Source of the DNA: an uncultured Bacteroidales bacterium
GTDB lineage: Bacteria > Bacteroidota > Bacteroidia > Bacteroidales > Paludibacteraceae
Assembly: GCA_903901975.1 (NCBI GenBank)
Contig: CAIUTB010000085.1
Span: 1-64,000 of the forward strand
Reading direction: 5' to 3'
Length of the DNA: 64,000 bases
Shown: positions 63,184-64,000 of the stretch, one piece after another
Numbering within the stretch: the stretch's first letter is position 1
How the letters are laid out: each line of letters begins with the position of its first letter
The notes under the pieces: generated by a model
Told to the model about the DNA's origin: nothing
The model's database searches: none
What the model saw: the letters and a program-made list of their open reading frames with translations, nothing else
Translations under genes and position numbers: made by a program

Positions 63184-64000
63184 ATGAAAAAGTTTCTTAT
63201 TATTAGTAGTAGTTTATTATTATCAATTATAGGTTCTGCTCAATATCACTTTTCATTCTCACACTATACTTCTGATAATGGTCTGTCGCAAAACAGCATT
63301 ACCGCTGTAATGAAAGACCATAAAGGTTATATGTGGTTTGGTACACGCGATGGATTAAACCGCTTTGATGGTTATAACTTCACTTTGTTCAACTCCAAAC
63401 CGGACAAAAAGTTATCAATATTAAGTAATCGTATTTTGACAATTAAGGAAGACAAATGGGGTTCTGTCTGGGTTAAAACTTACGATGAAATAATTTACAG
63501 ATTAAATCAATCAACAGAAGAATTAACCAGAATTGAAAAAGGAAATGGCGAGTTGCTCAATGATAAAATCCGTGATATTTATACTTTCGCTTCAGGCAAT
63601 GTGTGGCTTTCGACTTTCGACAATTGCTATTATAAAATTGAAACAAACGGACTAACTCAAAAACTCACAGTTAAGCTATTCAGTCAAAAGAATAATTCAT
63701 TAGCTAATAATTCCGTAAAAACAATATTTGAAGATCAGGAGTTGAATACCTGGTTTCTTTCGCAAAACGGATTACGTTGTCTCGAAAAATCGGGGAAAGT
63801 ACACGATTACTTTAATATGCAAGCGTTTTACACTTTCAACGAGAACGACAAAAGAATTATTTTTTCATCAGAAGGCAAACTTTATCTGTTCGAAAAAAGA
63901 AGCAAAACTTTTAAGATAATTGATTTAAAAGGTAATATTATTGTAACTAAAATTGCTGGTTTCAATTCAAGTAACTATATACTCGCCACTCAGGGAAAAG
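63184..64000 (+). CDS. Hybrid two-component system sensor (HTCS), partial, cut by window end
   Basis: The 272 visible codons start MKKFLIISSSLLLSIIGSAQ (signal peptide) and continue with the periplasmic beta-propeller of HTCS regulators: SHYTSDNGLSQNSITAVMKD, HKGYMWFGTRDGLNRFDGYN, then repeats with GSVWVKTYDEIIYRL, NVWLSTFDNCYYKI and NTWFLSQNGLRCLEK. In this family the propeller senses an oligosaccharide and is fused to a histidine kinase, receiver and AraC-type DNA-binding domain, which should lie beyond 64000. Its place beside the pectin locus makes it the likely activator acting at operators 1-9; that link is inference. Confidence 0.88.
   Translation, partial: MKKFLIISSSLLLSIIGSAQYHFSFSHYTSDNGLSQNSITAVMKDHKGYMWFGTRDGLNRFDGYNFTLFNSKPDKKLSILSNRILTIKEDKWGSVWVKTYDEIIYRLNQSTEELTRIEKGNGELLNDKIRDIYTFASGNVWLSTFDNCYYKIETNGLTQKLTVKLFSQKNNSLANNSVKTIFEDQELNTWFLSQNGLRCLEKSGKVHDYFNMQAFYTFNENDKRIIFSSEGKLYLFEKRSKTFKIIDLKGNIIVTKIAGFNSSNYILATQGK

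Overview
The window looks like chromosomal DNA of a T9SS-bearing, pectin-degrading member of the Bacteroidota, most likely Bacteroidales (Paludibacter-like; genus is a guess). Supporting signs are SusC/SusD homologues, a hybrid two-component regulator, many secreted proteins with type IX secretion C-terminal sorting domains, TAnnTTTG promoters, and a clustered aconitase / citrate synthase / NADP-isocitrate dehydrogenase set. GC looks to be about 40 percent.

Layout. 1-2.9 kb: a DUF4861 protein and a DEAD-box RNA helicase. 2.9-11.9 kb (minus strand): a copper/heavy-metal efflux operon, in transcription order HYC_CC_PP protein, Met-rich lipoprotein, CxxC metal-binding protein, CusA-like RND pump, a four-helix-bundle (FHB) gene, TolC-like channel and CusB-like adaptor. 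11.9-15.1 kb: an accessory strip with HepT/MntA toxin-antitoxin genes, a DUF4160/DUF2442 pair, a T9SS-sorted protein and a DUF6261 remnant, interspersed with recurring repeats. 15.2-22.3 kb: pirin, then acn-gltA-icd, with FHB elements in both gaps. 22.5-64 kb: a large pectin-utilisation locus: one PL1 and three PL9 lyases, a beta-helix protein, GH105, three large surface proteins, a CE8 pectin methylesterase, SusC, SusD, a DUF4957/DUF5123-like surface lipoprotein, GH28, another T9SS cargo protein, and the start of a hybrid two-component sensor at the right edge.

How the pectin genes work together. CE8 should de-esterify homogalacturonan, PL1/PL9 should cleave it at the surface or outside the cell, SusC/D and the surface lipoprotein should capture and import oligomers, and GH28 and GH105 should finish hydrolysis. 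Reading the intergenic regions by eye I find one operator in front of all nine transcription units: two 15-nt half-sites resembling GTCAATTTTTCCACA, 21 bp apart (22 in one case), with the second starting exactly 35 bp before the first base of the -7 box. Every gene from the PL1 lyase to the T9SS protein beside the sensor is then either directly behind an operator or cotranscribed with one. The sensor encoded at 63184 is the obvious candidate regulator.

The second notable system is a family of inserted elements. Three FHB genes (family of the 23S rRNA intervening-sequence protein) sit in gaps between operon genes. Each is bracketed by inverted tracts made of short degenerate words that differ from locus to locus; one copy is a pseudogene, one tract has no gene, and related tract sequence is read through as protein in CusA and at the TolC N-terminus. 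They resemble 23S rRNA intervening sequences but lie in protein-coding operons. REPIN-like inverted doublets, a 23-bp tandem array, a 27-bp perfect palindrome and a UUCG-capped hairpin inside a coding region are further structures. All coordinates and motif positions were read by eye; no searches were run.
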